The notes under the pieces: model-generated
What the model was told of the DNA's origin: nothing
Databases searched by the model: none
The model's input: the letters and a program-made list of their open reading frames with translations, nothing else
Program-made: the position numbers and the translations under genes
In this document: positions 25,477-34,117 of the stretch, in pieces
How the letters are laid out: every line of letters starts with the position of its first letter
How positions within the stretch are numbered: the first letter of the stretch is position 1
Source: Verrucomicrobiia bacterium
GTDB lineage: Bacteria; Verrucomicrobiota; Verrucomicrobiia; Limisphaerales; JADLHS01
Direction of reading: 5' to 3'
NCBI GenBank assembly: GCA_026125285.1
Contig: JAHCLO010000002.1
Span: 147,115-211,114 of the forward strand
DNA length: 64,000 nt

Positions 25477-25695
25477 GTGATGCTCTCACAGTTGATTGAA
25501 GAACTGAACGGTTTCTTGAAAATGGACGCTGACATTGAAGTGCGTTTCGCGACTCGCTTGATCACCGACGAAATGCGGAAGTTCACGAAGGATTCAACGC
25601 GGTTTGTCTCGCAAGGCAAAGTCGAATTCTGTCTCGCTCACTTTCGCCGGGGCGCGTTCCTGAACCCAATCCGCGAGGTTGGAAATCTCCGGTAA
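25477..25695 (+). CDS. Doubtful short reading frame converging on the dprA-like gene
   Basis: A 72-codon frame (MMLSQLIEELNGFLKMDADI and on). Its first half looks protein-like, but the second half is antisense to the last 34 codons of the dprA-like gene. ITDEMRKFTK resembles TTDEMRRFTK of HpnJ, which may be chance or a tiny relic. I give it low weight. Confidence 0.2.
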   Translation: MMLSQLIEELNGFLKMDADIEVRFATRLITDEMRKFTKDSTRFVSQGKVEFCLAHFRRGAFLNPIREVGNLR

Positions 25696-26613
25696 TTGTT
25701 CGGCGGCCAGCGCAAGCGCGCCGAGCTTGAGCAACTCTTTGTTGCCGCGCGGCATACCGTCGCCGTCGCGCACGAGCACCGGACACCAGTTCGCCTTCAA
25801 CGCTTCGACTGCGCCCGCCCAGGTGCCGCCAGTTTGATGATCGCTGCTGACGACGACGGCGAACTCGGCGAGGCCGTAAATCAACTTGTTCCGCCCCATC
25901 GCCGCGCCGACGGAAAAACCGGCCGTGGGCGCGTAAGGCGTGAGTAAAACCAGTTTCCCATCGCTCACGAACTCGCGGACGTCGGGTTGGCGCGCGGTGC
26001 GTTCGAGGCTGTCCGCCAGCGCGCCAAATGCGATGCCGTCCGCTTCGAGCGCGGCCTGCATGGCGATGCGATCCGTGCCGCGCGCGCCGCCGGAAACCAC
26101 AGGGCGTTTCGCGGTCACGGCTTTCGCCCCGACCTCGCGTGCGAACGCCGCACCCGCTTCGTCAATGTTGCGCGACCCAACGACCGCCACGCCCGTGCGG
26201 CGCAGCAGCCGAAGGTCGCCCGCGCCGAACAACACCGTGGGCGCTTGATGTTTCAACATGTCGCGCAAATGCGGGGGGTAAAGTTGGTCCACGCGCGTCA
26301 CCGCCCAGAGGCCCTGCTCGAAAAGATTCTGGAGTTCAGCGGAGAGTTGACCGGCGAACTCCAGCAGCCGCACGATGCGCTCCGCCTCAGCTGTCGGCAG
26401 GGCCAGCAACCTGACCAGTTCATCCGCATTGCGGCCTTGAAGTGCGGCGGGAGTCTTAAGCGATGAACCGGCGACTTTGCGCGACAACTCATTCCACTCG
26501 CTGAGTTTGAACGGAGACAGGTCCGTCTCCTTCGCGGTCGGTGGCAGCGCGAGTGACGAACAGAGCAGCAGCATCGCTTGCCCGTCGTCGCTGAGATATT
26601 CGTGCGCGTTCAT
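25594..26613 (-). CDS. DprA/Smf-like DNA-processing protein
   Basis: The 339-residue protein has the Rossmann-like DprA core: YPPHLRDMLKHQAPTVLFGA, LLRRTGVAVVGSRNIDEAG, KRPVVSGGARGTDRIAMQAA and RNKLIYGLAEFAVVVSSDHQ followed by TGGTWAGAVEAL. It matches the DprA layout of GSR, SGGARG-D and a GT-W-G segment. The N-terminal part lacks a clear SAM-like domain. Classic DprA binds incoming single-stranded DNA and loads RecA during transformation; divergent members also occur next to helicases and phosphoribosyltransferases. Here it lies 116 nt downstream of a RecQ-phosphoribosyltransferase gene on the same strand, so it is probably not the housekeeping dprA but part of a dedicated two-gene module. 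Confidence 0.85.
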   Translation of the reverse strand: MNAHEYLSDDGQAMLLLCSSLALPPTAKETDLSPFKLSEWNELSRKVAGSSLKTPAALQGRNADELVRLLALPTAEAERIVRLLEFAGQLSAELQNLFEQGLWAVTRVDQLYPPHLRDMLKHQAPTVLFGAGDLRLLRRTGVAVVGSRNIDEAGAAFAREVGAKAVTAKRPVVSGGARGTDRIAMQAALEADGIAFGALADSLERTARQPDVREFVSDGKLVLLTPYAPTAGFSVGAAMGRNKLIYGLAEFAVVVSSDHQTGGTWAGAVEALKANWCPVLVRDGDGMPRGNKELLKLGALALAAEQLPEISNLADWVQERAPAKVSETEFDFALRDKPR

Positions 26614-26729
26614 CGGAGGATGAGCGCGAACCGCTCCGTCCGCAAGTCAGTGCGGAAATTCCGGAACTCGCGGACAAGGCTGTCCGCGCTCCGGGCTTTG
26701 CGTTCTACGTGTGCTCTTGTGGCCATCAT
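26614..26729. repeat. REP-like hairpin between the recQ-PRTase and dprA-like genes
   Basis: The sequence CGCGGACAAGGCTGTCCGCG (26669-26688) is an 8-bp stem with a 4-nt loop. The same core in reverse lies at 63484-63502. It is a dispersed repeat placed between two genes of a likely operon and could affect the relative level of the two messages. Confidence 0.6.
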
Positions 26730-28910
26730 TCATCCACCGCGCGGCGAGGCTTTCGCCAACGCGAACGGATACACCGGCCCGCTGCCGCGCAACCGCAACC
26801 TTACCGCGAGCAGCGTCAGCGTCCAACCCGAATCCACCACGTCGTCCACCAACAGCACCGGGCCTTTCGGGATTTCCCCAACGTGGCCAAGAAAGCGACC
26901 GGCACTCCACGCTGCCGACTGGAGAACCCCGGACGGTTTTTCGCCGGCTACGTCGAAAGCACCGAGGACGTTTCGCAATTGCTGGACGCCGTTTCGCATT
27001 TCTTTCTGCGGCTGATTCTCGCGCTGTTTATGAATCACCGCGACGAACGGAATGTCGAGACGTTCGGCCAATTGTCGCGCGAAATCGGCGACGAGTGTTG
27101 GATGAGTTCGCGAGGGCGCGGCGGTGATCCATTCGGGAAATGGTTGCGGTTTCCATTTGTCTCGAATCAGCGACACGGCGGCGTCAACAAGCGCATCGCT
27201 GAACACGCCGGTTTTGTATTTGCACCGCGCAACTTCTTCGCCCCAACCGGAGTCGCCGTAGATGCACAGCACACGGCCTGGTTCGGCGCGGACGCGTTCG
27301 GGCATGGTTGTCTTGGGTCGGTTGCTGTCGTCGAAACGTTCGAGCGCGTCCGGCAATAAATGTTCCAGTTCACCCAGCAATGGTTTCGGCCAGCGCAGGC
27401 GCGGATCGAGCACAAGCGCGTCGCCGCGCAGAAAATCCACGGCGGCTTGCGTGATCAAGGCGGGCACGGTGCGGCGGTCGGTGTGTTTCGTGCAATTCAT
27501 GCACTTGCCGCAGGGTGCTGCGCTCGGATCGTCCAACGCGCGGGCGAGAAACTCCATCAAACATCCCTTGTGCTCGACGTAGCGGCGCATCTGCTCGACT
27601 TCTTCGCGACGCAAGCGCGTGACTTGCTCGAACCGCGCCACGTCCGGCTGCCACGCAAGGTCGGTGGGCACGTAGCCGAGTTTGTCATGCGTCACCGCGC
27701 CATCCACCTCGAGGAGTTTGAGTGCCTTTTCGATTGCGCCGCGGTTCTGATTCAGTTCCGTGCCGATGTCATCAACCGTCAGTGGCCCGCGCTTTTCCAC
27801 GGCGGCGAGCACGCCATGCATCACGTCCACTGGCGGGAACGCGGTGCGGATGAAGTAATCGGAAATCTCATCGTCTTCGGCCCCGTTGAGCAATATGCCG
27901 AACGCCGAGTCCACGGCGCGACCCGCGCGACCAACTTGCTGGTAATAGGCGACCACCGATCCGGGCCGTTGGAAATGAATCACGAAACCGAGGTCGGGTT
28001 TGTCAAACCCCATGCCGAGCGCGACGGTGGCGACGAGCGCTTTAACTTCGTTGCGGAGCAACTGACCTTCAATCTCGACGCGTTCGGCGGCTTCCAAGTC
28101 GGCGTGATAGGCGCGGGCAGAGATGTTGTTTTGCTGCAACCATGCGGCCACACGACGTGCGTCCTGAATCGTCAGACAATACACAATGCCATTACCCGGC
28201 AATTGCGGCAGAAAATGCGCGAGCCACGCCAGCCGGTCGGATTGATGCGCGAGCCGGATGTTGTAAAGCCGGAGCGACGAACGCACGAGCGGGCCGCGCA
28301 GGACGTGGAGCTGCGGGATTTGCGATTCAATGTCGCGCACGACGCGGTCATTCGCCGTGGCGGTCGTGCAGAGCACGGGCACGCCAGCCGGCAGCGAGTT
28401 CATCACCTGCAAAATACGGCGATAATCCGGGCGAAAATCGTGCCCCCAATCGGAAACGCAATGCGCCTCGTCCACCACGAGCAAGCCCACGCGTCCTTGC
28501 AGCAGCGGAAGCAATTTCTTCATGAACTGCGGGTTGGCGAGGCGTTCCGGGGAGACCATCAGCAGGTCGAGTTCGTTGCGGGCAAGCGCCGTTTCGACTG
28601 CGCCCCACTCTTCCACATTCTCGCTGTGAATCGTCGCCGCGCGCACGCCGAGTTTTTCGGTCGCCAGAATCTGGTTGCGCATCAGCGACAGGAGCGGACT
28701 GATCAGCAGCGTCGGCCCCGCGCCGGCGTCGCGCAGAATTTTCGTCGCCAGAAAATAAACGATGCTCTTGCCCCAGCCGGTGCGTTGCACCACGAGCAAC
28801 CGGCGCCGTTGGTTGGCAATTTGATCAATCGCCGCCCACTGGGCTTCACGGAACTCGGCGCTCGGACCGAGCATCTCCTTCAGCAAGGCGTGCGCCTGGG
28901 CTTGATTCAT
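26730..28910 (-). CDS. RecQ-type DNA helicase fused to a C-terminal phosphoribosyltransferase domain
   Basis: From ATG 28910 the protein has 726 residues. The helicase part shows FREAQWAAI (Q motif region), Walker A QRTGWGKS near residue 40, VVDEAHCVSDWGHDFRPDY near 140 and VGRAGR motif VI, all typical of RecQ. Four cysteines (KGCLMEF and CGKCMNC) form the RecQ zinc region. The last 200 residues differ from RecQ: FARQLAERLDIPFVAVIHK and the PRPP-binding loop LLVDDVVDSGWTLT near residue 690 mark a type I phosphoribosyltransferase, like ComF proteins. The fusion partners a DprA-like protein downstream. Helicase, phosphoribosyltransferase and DprA functions also meet in natural competence (ComFA, ComFC, DprA), so single-stranded DNA handling or defence is plausible. 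Confidence 0.88.
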   Translation of the reverse strand: MNQAQAHALLKEMLGPSAEFREAQWAAIDQIANQRRRLLVVQRTGWGKSIVYFLATKILRDAGAGPTLLISPLLSLMRNQILATEKLGVRAATIHSENVEEWGAVETALARNELDLLMVSPERLANPQFMKKLLPLLQGRVGLLVVDEAHCVSDWGHDFRPDYRRILQVMNSLPAGVPVLCTTATANDRVVRDIESQIPQLHVLRGPLVRSSLRLYNIRLAHQSDRLAWLAHFLPQLPGNGIVYCLTIQDARRVAAWLQQNNISARAYHADLEAAERVEIEGQLLRNEVKALVATVALGMGFDKPDLGFVIHFQRPGSVVAYYQQVGRAGRAVDSAFGILLNGAEDDEISDYFIRTAFPPVDVMHGVLAAVEKRGPLTVDDIGTELNQNRGAIEKALKLLEVDGAVTHDKLGYVPTDLAWQPDVARFEQVTRLRREEVEQMRRYVEHKGCLMEFLARALDDPSAAPCGKCMNCTKHTDRRTVPALITQAAVDFLRGDALVLDPRLRWPKPLLGELEHLLPDALERFDDSNRPKTTMPERVRAEPGRVLCIYGDSGWGEEVARCKYKTGVFSDALVDAAVSLIRDKWKPQPFPEWITAAPSRTHPTLVADFARQLAERLDIPFVAVIHKQRENQPQKEMRNGVQQLRNVLGAFDVAGEKPSGVLQSAAWSAGRFLGHVGEIPKGPVLLVDDVVDSGWTLTLLAVRLRLRGSGPVYPFALAKASPRGG

Positions 28911-28973
28911 GGGACGTGAAGATGCTCTTTCCTCGCGGGCTTGAGAAGCCACAACCGACCCGCGCGATGCAAA

Positions 28974-29176
28974 GAGCCGCGCAAACCTTGATTACGACAC
29001 GATCAAGAGTTTTGAGAACAATCCCGCCCGGTCGGGATTCCTCGCCCCGTGGGATATGGCGGCGGTCGAACTCAACAGCACCTTCTGCGGATTATCCCAC
29101 AGGGCGAGTCGGGTACGAAGACGGCAACAACGAAACCCTCACGCGCATCAAGAAAGGCGTGACCACTGACGAGATC
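28974..29176 (+). pseudogene. Third hpnJ fragment with a palindromic element at a shared site
   Basis: The stretch begins with the codons for SRANLDYDTIKSF, continues to a diverged part, the palindrome at 29041-29108, and then GTACGAAGACGGCAACAACG and the codons for TLTRIKKGVTTDE. The element sits at the same place as PE-3 of the second copy. Here the net gain is 64 nt, which breaks the frame, so this piece is dead. Both ends stop abruptly. Confidence 0.85.
29041..29108. repeat. Palindromic element PE-4 in the third hpnJ fragment
   Basis: Arms CTCGCCCCGTGGGATA and TATCCCACAGGGCGAG pair with one mismatch around 36 nt. The loop GGTCGAACTCAACAGCACC resembles PE-3. One extra base compared with PE-3 puts it out of frame. 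Confidence 0.88.
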
Positions 29177-29270
29177 CAAAGCGCCCTCACCCGACTTCCG
29201 GCCACTCGCTCCCAGCCGAGATACATACACGTCCATGCCTGCTTCGGCGCCCTAACCCGATGTTTCAGCG

Positions 29271-29678
29271 CTAGCGCCGGCGAATTCGATAGAATTGCTG
29301 GTTGCCGCTCACGGCGCGCACGGCGCGGAAGGATCCCGGTGCAAGCTGAGTGGCGTTGGCGCTCACGTCGCTGTAGCCGGATTGCACCGTGCCCGAGGCC
29401 TGCAACGCAAACAACGCGGGCGTGTCAGCGGCTTCACCCGCGAAGTCAATTTGTACTTCGCTGCCGCCGTTGATCAATTCAATGTTGTTGATGTCGGGCG
29501 GCGCGGCTACGGCGGCCAGGGTTTCCACCCGCACATTGTCAATCAATCCGAACAACAGAGCCGGCCCGTTGAAATCCGTGGTGGCCGTGGCGTTGATGTC
29601 GAAATAATTGAACAGAATGTTGTCGCCCCCCAGGACGAGGTCAGTCGTGGATACCGTGGCGATCAACTTGCCGCCCAT
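29271..29678 (-). pseudogene. C-terminal remnant of a secreted repeat protein
   Basis: The frame from ATG 29678 reads GGKLIATVSTTDLVLGGDNI, LLFGLIDNVRVETLAA, then a Fn3-like end with VRAVSGNQQFYRIRRR. This resembles the C-terminus of large exported verrucomicrobial proteins that end in an IDNVRV strand. The same frame stays open upstream into the lipoprotein gene with no start, so the N-terminal bulk is missing. It is most likely a truncated gene end, although a short independent protein cannot be excluded. Confidence 0.5.
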
Positions 29679-29748
29679 GTGCCAGGCGACCGTGTTTGCC
29701 TGTTTGGTGATGGATGCGCGCCCGGCAATCGGTATGACCCGAATCCGC

Positions 29749-30150
29749 TTAGTTCGGCTGGCTTGAGACCTCGCCCGCGCTCTTCCTAGCGGCGCCCCAA
29801 GCTTGCAGGTCCTTCTCGCGGGGAATGCTCAAGGCGCTCGTGGACTTGCCGCATTTCTCGCAGGCGAGGAATCCCGGTCCGCGCGGCGCCAGCGTCACGT
29901 GTCCGTCGTGCGAACACACAAAACCCACCACCTGGCGGACGTCACCGTTCTTGCAGTTCGGACAAAAATCCGCGAACAGCTTGCGCTCGGTATAGAACTT
30001 GGTCTTGCACGCCTGGCAGACGAAGCCATTGGCATCCGAATCGAGCGCCTGATTGATTTCGCCCTTGCCGCAGCCGGACAGCAAAGCCGTCAGTAAAAGC
30101 GCGGCGACGGCAGCGAGATGCGGCAGAGGGTTCTGAAGTCGTTTGGCCAT
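29749..30150 (-). CDS. Lipoprotein with zinc-ribbon-like cysteines
   Basis: From ATG 30150 the protein has 133 residues, with a lipoprotein signal peptide and lipobox LLSGC near residue 28. The mature part holds four CxxC pairs (FVCQACKTKF, DFCPNCKNGD, FVCSHDGHV, LACEKCGKST), which suggest bound metal. It lies 46 nt downstream of the pseudopilin gene on the same strand, and the two may be co-transcribed. No specific function is known to me. Confidence 0.7.
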   Translation of the reverse strand: MAKRLQNPLPHLAAVAALLLTALLSGCGKGEINQALDSDANGFVCQACKTKFYTERKLFADFCPNCKNGDVRQVVGFVCSHDGHVTLAPRGPGFLACEKCGKSTSALSIPREKDLQAWGAARKSAGEVSSQPN

Positions 30151-30196
30151 GGTCTGGATTGATAATTCTTGGACTGCGAGCCGGGCCAACGGCCCA

Positions 30197-30988
30197 TCAC
30201 GGGGCGCTGCGGTTTTCATCCTGAGACATTTCCCAGGAGATAAGATACCGGTTGCCGCGCACCGACACCCACTCGGCATGGCCATCGGCGAAGTTGACGT
30301 TATGGCCTTCAGCACCGTGCGCATCGCCGGGGTCCGGATAGTTGTTGATGGCGCCCGGATAGCCTGCGAACAGCGAATCCGCATCCACTTGCAGCCAGAT
30401 GCCCGATGGCCCCGGACGCATGCCCCGCAAATTCAACGCGAAGTTCCGATGCGAATAACTGGCCACCGCGCTTTCCGTTTTCTGCGTTCCCCGCCGGACA
30501 CGCCCTTCGGTGGGATGCGTCTGGCCGGGGAATTCATCGGGAGTTCGCCACCAGGTAAAATTTTCGTAGCTGTGACCGGGATTGCGCAGCTTTGTGAGCG
30601 CAAAGTTCTGAAGGTCTCGCAGTTCGGGGACGCCGGAGTTGGGGTAAATGGCCGGAACGAGGTTGGTGGAAATGAAATTCTGCGTCCCCGGACAGATGAA
30701 CGAATCTAGGTTCCGCACGTAGTCGCGATACAGCCAGTTCAGGTTGTCGCTGAAATGATCCCAGGTGCCGGTCAGCCGCCCATTGTTATCGTGGCCATAC
30801 ATCAGATGGCCGAGGCCGAGTTGCTTGAGATTATTCATGCAATTGAGCCGCTTGGCCCGTTCCTTGGCCTTGGACAACGCCGGCAGGAGCATGGCTGCCA
30901 GGATGGCGATGATGGCGATCACCACGAGCAATTCGATGAGCGTAAACGCGCGTCGCACACCACGGGAGTTGGAACTGAAGTAATGCAT
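30197..30988 (-). CDS. Prepilin-type cleavage/methylation domain protein (type II secretion pseudopilin-like)
   Basis: The 263-residue protein begins with a short basic leader and the class III signal [20 protein letters not shown], with glutamate at +5 after the cleavage site, followed by the typical [20 protein letters not shown]. The body is of the DUF1559-like group abundant in Planctomycetota and Verrucomicrobiota. The C-terminal [10 protein letters not shown] box is characteristic. It is probably processed by a prepilin peptidase and displayed or assembled at the envelope. Dozens of such genes usually occur per genome, so no specific role is claimed. Confidence 0.88.
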   Translation of the reverse strand: MHYFSSNSRGVRRAFTLIELLVVIAIIAILAAMLLPALSKAKERAKRLNCMNNLKQLGLGHLMYGHDNNGRLTGTWDHFSDNLNWLYRDYVRNLDSFICPGTQNFISTNLVPAIYPNSGVPELRDLQNFALTKLRNPGHSYENFTWWRTPDEFPGQTHPTEGRVRRGTQKTESAVASYSHRNFALNLRGMRPGPSGIWLQVDADSLFAGYPGAINNYPDPGDAHGAEGHNVNFADGHAEWVSVRGNRYLISWEMSQDENRSAP

Positions 30989-31125
30989 CTTGTTGAAATG
31001 ACCAGTTTATACCCAGACGGCTCTCCGTTCAGGTCGAATCCAAGCCACCGGGCACGAACGGTGACAATTACCGCCGTTTGATCCCCGAAAGTCAATGCGG
31101 CTTTTGGCTGTCATCCCTGGGGAAT

Positions 31126-32433
31126 TCATCGGTTCAGGGTGCCGTCGCGTCGCAGCCGATACCGTTCCCCGCGCCATTCCACGCGGTTGCCCAGGAAGGC
31201 CCCAGCCCAAAGCGCGACCTGCAACAAATCTTTCACCGGCACAAGCCACCAATATTTCCAGTGGGCGCGCGCACCCGTCAACCGGCTCTGCAGATCCAGC
31301 GCGGCCAGCATACGCACAAGGAGACATAAGGCGGCACACGGCAAGCCCCAGAAGATTTCCACCGACACAATGATCTCACCGACTGCGAACGAATACTCCG
31401 CGAAACTTGTCGCGGCAAGGGAGGTCACCAACCAGAGTAGTGACCAGAACGTCACATTGTTGAGCAGGCTGAAAAAGTAGGGCACGGGTTGGCAGACGCG
31501 AATCGTGCGCGCCCAACGGAGTTGATGTTGCCACACGGCCCGCCACGACATCGGCGCTGACCAACACTCAACCACCACGGGGCACAACTCAATGCGCTGC
31601 CCCTGGCGGGCGAGGCGGTGTCCCAGTTGGTAGTCATCCGCCAGGCAATTCACCAGGGCGCGGAAGCCGCCGATGTTGGCGAGGGGTTGGCGGCGCAGGG
31701 CCATCACGGCACCCAACGCAAAATCCAGCTTCCGAAAACTGGCGCTCTGCAAGACCTGGCTCCAAAAATCCGCGTTGATGGCAATGGCTTCCCACTGCAT
31801 CGCCAGCGTGGTCGGATTCGCCAGACGATAGAAACAATTCACCAACCCAACGTGCTGCTCCCCGAGGCCGCCAGCGGTTGGCCCATTCCCCGGCGGCGCC
31901 GAGCATGGATCGGCTTGCGTGCGAGTTTCTTGGGCGGAATGGGTGCGGACAAGATGGTCCGCACGCTGGTTTGGTGGGAAGCGCGCCACCACGTTCGCCA
32001 ATAAATCCGGGGGCACGCTCACGTCCGCATCGCTGATGACGATGAATTCGTGCTTCACGAGCGGTTCGAGTTGCGCGAGCGTCGAAACCTTCGCGTTCGC
32101 TCCCAGACGCTCCGGGCAGACCATTAGTTGGGCGTCGCGCTTTGGGAACTCCCGCAGCAGCTTCGCGACCACGGCGCAAGCAGGGTCGCCGGCCTCCGCC
32201 ACGCCGAAGAGCACCTGGACTTCGCCGACGTAATCCTGCGCGAGCCAACTTCTAAGACAGGACTCCGTGTGTTCATCGCAACCTTTGAGTGGCTTGAGCA
32301 GCGTGACAGCGGGCGCGAATGAGTTGTCGGTCGCACGCTGGTGGAGGGAAAAGCGCCGCGCGGCGAGCCATTGCCAGAGCGTCAATGCCAGGCTCAATAA
32401 CGCCAACGCCCCCAAGATTCCGTGCAAATTCAC
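31126..32433 (-). CDS. hpnI: Hopanoid-type glycosyltransferase, HpnI-like (GT21 family)
   Basis: The 435-residue protein has an N-terminal membrane segment (ILGALALLSLALTLWQWLA), a GT-A core and C-terminal membrane helices. Core motifs include TLLKPLKGCDEHTESCLRSW, the metal-binding ISDADVSVPPDLL, GLVNCFYR, CLADDYQLG and QHQLRWART (Q-x2-RW). This is the ceramide glucosyltransferase family to which HpnI belongs; HpnI adds N-acetylglucosamine to bacteriohopanetetrol. hpnH and hpnJ in the same window support the hopanoid role. About 44 extra residues (149-194) sit between LLANVVA and VGLVNCFY and are encoded by repeat sequence with an 8-bp hairpin at 31943-31964. A sphingolipid substrate is the alternative. 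Confidence 0.75.
   Translation of the reverse strand: MNLHGILGALALLSLALTLWQWLAARRFSLHQRATDNSFAPAVTLLKPLKGCDEHTESCLRSWLAQDYVGEVQVLFGVAEAGDPACAVVAKLLREFPKRDAQLMVCPERLGANAKVSTLAQLEPLVKHEFIVISDADVSVPPDLLANVVARFPPNQRADHLVRTHSAQETRTQADPCSAPPGNGPTAGGLGEQHVGLVNCFYRLANPTTLAMQWEAIAINADFWSQVLQSASFRKLDFALGAVMALRRQPLANIGGFRALVNCLADDYQLGHRLARQGQRIELCPVVVECWSAPMSWRAVWQHQLRWARTIRVCQPVPYFFSLLNNVTFWSLLWLVTSLAATSFAEYSFAVGEIIVSVEIFWGLPCAALCLLVRMLAALDLQSRLTGARAHWKYWWLVPVKDLLQVALWAGAFLGNRVEWRGERYRLRRDGTLNR
31848..31985. repeat. Repeat insertion inside the hpnI-like gene
   Basis: The extra stretch relative to the family contains GTGCGGAC-AAGATG-GTCCGCAC (31943-31964), a perfect 8-bp stem related to the CGCGGACA/TGTCCGCG hairpins at 26669 and 63484. 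The frame stays open. Exact borders need alignment with uninterrupted relatives. Confidence 0.55.
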
Positions 32434-32779
32434 GGCCCGTTCCTAAACAGACCGCCGGTGGGTCGCAAGCGCGGAGTTGGGCGGCAGAATCCTCGAAATC
32501 CTTTTCGCGCGTTGACCCCAAAAATCCGTGGCCGCCGACGTGGGGGGCGGAAGGTTTTGTGACTCGGAGAAGTTTGCCTCATTGCCCATGCCGGATTCAG
32601 GGTGCTTGCGCACGGCCACCCTCGATCGGCGTGACGTGCTCATCCACCGAGTTTGTTTTCACCCCGCAACCCTTAAACATTCTGAAAGCCGTGAAGGCGA
32701 TGCACCGCGAATCGCGACCGAGCACCTGATCTTTCTGCTCTGTCTTTTTCTTCCGCGTTATGGTTAAATCCTCACCGCT
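32434..32779. other. Intergenic region upstream of pheS
   Basis: About 346 nt between divergent hpnI-like and pheS genes. It must hold both promoters. I see no leader peptide, terminator or riboswitch that I can support. Confidence 0.4.
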
Positions 32780-33835
32780 ATGTCTTTGTTGAACGAAATT
32801 GAACCGCTCAGGCAAAACGCACTGATTGAACTGCAAGCGGCGTCCGACCTGGCTGCGCTGGATCAAACCAAGGGCGCATGGATCGGTCCACACGGCAAGT
32901 TCACTGCTTTGATGAAACAACTTGGCTCGCTTGCGAAGGAGGAGCGTCCCACGGCTGGGAAACTCATTAACGCCGCCAAAGTGGAACTTGAAGCCGCCCT
33001 CACGGCGCGGCGCGAGGAATTGGAATTGCAGGCGGCACTTCCGAAGGAGCCGACGGATTTCACACTGCCCGGCCGCCGCCGGGCGCTCGGCAAATTGCAT
33101 CCCCTCACGCAAGTGACCGAGGACATCGTGCGCGCGTTCCGCAAGATCGGCTTCGCCGTGGCGGACGGCCCGGAGATCGAAGACGAGTATCATTGTTTCG
33201 ACGCGCTGAACACGCCGGCGGATCATCCCGCGCGCGATACGCAGGACACGTTTTATCTCGCGAGCATAGCGGAGGCGTCCCCGTCGGTGAGTTCGCCCCG
33301 CGAAACCACGGGCAAGACGCCCGCGCTATTGCTGCGCACGCACACTTCCTCTGTCCAAATCCGCGTGATGAAATCCCAGCCGCCGCCGGTGCGCATCATT
33401 GTGCCGGGCCGCGTGTATCGCCGCGACAACGCCGATGCCACGCACAATCCAACCTTCCATCAGATCGAAGGGCTGTACGTGGACAAAGGCGTTACCGTGG
33501 GCGACCTCAAAGGCACGGTGGAATTCGTCTTCCGAGAACTCATGGGCGGCGACGTGAAAATCCGTTTTCGCCCGCACTACTTCAGTTACACCGAGCCGAG
33601 TTACGAAATTGATTTCACCAACGCGCTCGTGAAGAAGATGGGCAAGGACTGGCTGGAAATTGCCGGCTGCGGCATGGTGAACCCCATCGTCTTCGAGAAC
33701 GTCGGCTACGATCCTGAAATCTGGACCGGCTGGGCGTTTGGTTTTGGCATCGAGCGCATCGCCATGCTCCGCTACGGTATCAACGACATCCGCCTGTTTT
33801 ACGAGAACGATCTGCGGTTCTTGCGACAGTTCTGA
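32780..33835 (+). CDS. pheS: Phenylalanine-tRNA ligase alpha subunit
   Basis: PheS carries the catalytic centre that charges tRNA(Phe), working as an alpha2-beta2 enzyme with PheT (36540-39035). The 351-residue protein has the helical N-terminal arm, then GRRRALGKLHPLTQVTEDIV, the DFDALNTPADHPAR-type region, RTHTSSVQIRVM (motif 2 region), GRVYRRDNADATHNPTFHQI and the C-terminal GFGIERIAMLRYGI motif 3. About 22 residues at 162-184 (ASIAEASPSVSSPRETTGKT) are extra between DTFYL and LLLRTHTS. They are encoded by a palindromic repeat at 33266-33329. The insertion is in frame in a gene that should be essential. Confidence 0.95.
   Translation: MSLLNEIEPLRQNALIELQAASDLAALDQTKGAWIGPHGKFTALMKQLGSLAKEERPTAGKLINAAKVELEAALTARREELELQAALPKEPTDFTLPGRRRALGKLHPLTQVTEDIVRAFRKIGFAVADGPEIEDEYHCFDALNTPADHPARDTQDTFYLASIAEASPSVSSPRETTGKTPALLLRTHTSSVQIRVMKSQPPPVRIIVPGRVYRRDNADATHNPTFHQIEGLYVDKGVTVGDLKGTVEFVFRELMGGDVKIRFRPHYFSYTEPSYEIDFTNALVKKMGKDWLEIAGCGMVNPIVFENVGYDPEIWTGWAFGFGIERIAMLRYGINDIRLFYENDLRFLRQF
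33266..33329. repeat. Palindromic repeat in frame inside pheS
   Basis: ATAGCGGAGGCGTCC on the left and GACGCCCGCGCTAT on the right form imperfect arms around about 35 nt. The right arm in reverse, ATAGCGCGGGCGTC, matches GTAGCGCGGGCGTC at 24914. The stretch corresponds to the extra residues in PheS. Confidence 0.75.
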
Positions 33836-34117
33836 ACCGGCGGGACGAGCCTCCCCACCGGCCAGGAAATCAGAGCAAGCGCCGGGCGGGTGGATAACGT
33901 GTGGGTGGAGGGCGCCTGCCAGCCCGTCGAAATCGCCGGAGACGACCTCAAGCGTCTCTGGCAGGCCTCCGCGAAATCGCCAGAATTACCGACTCGGAGC
34001 CTCATTTCCTGCCAACACTGGTTGTTGACGGGCTGTCAAGCTCTGGACACTGAAAGTGTAGTGTGCCGCCGATTGCAGGCTTGAAAGGCAAGGCGGCAAT
34101 CTCGAAACTCCTGCCCC

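Noticed and set aside
32434..32779. Search for a phenylalanine leader peptide or T-box before pheS
   Set aside because: No Phe-rich short frame, terminator hairpin or T-box-like sequence could be supported.
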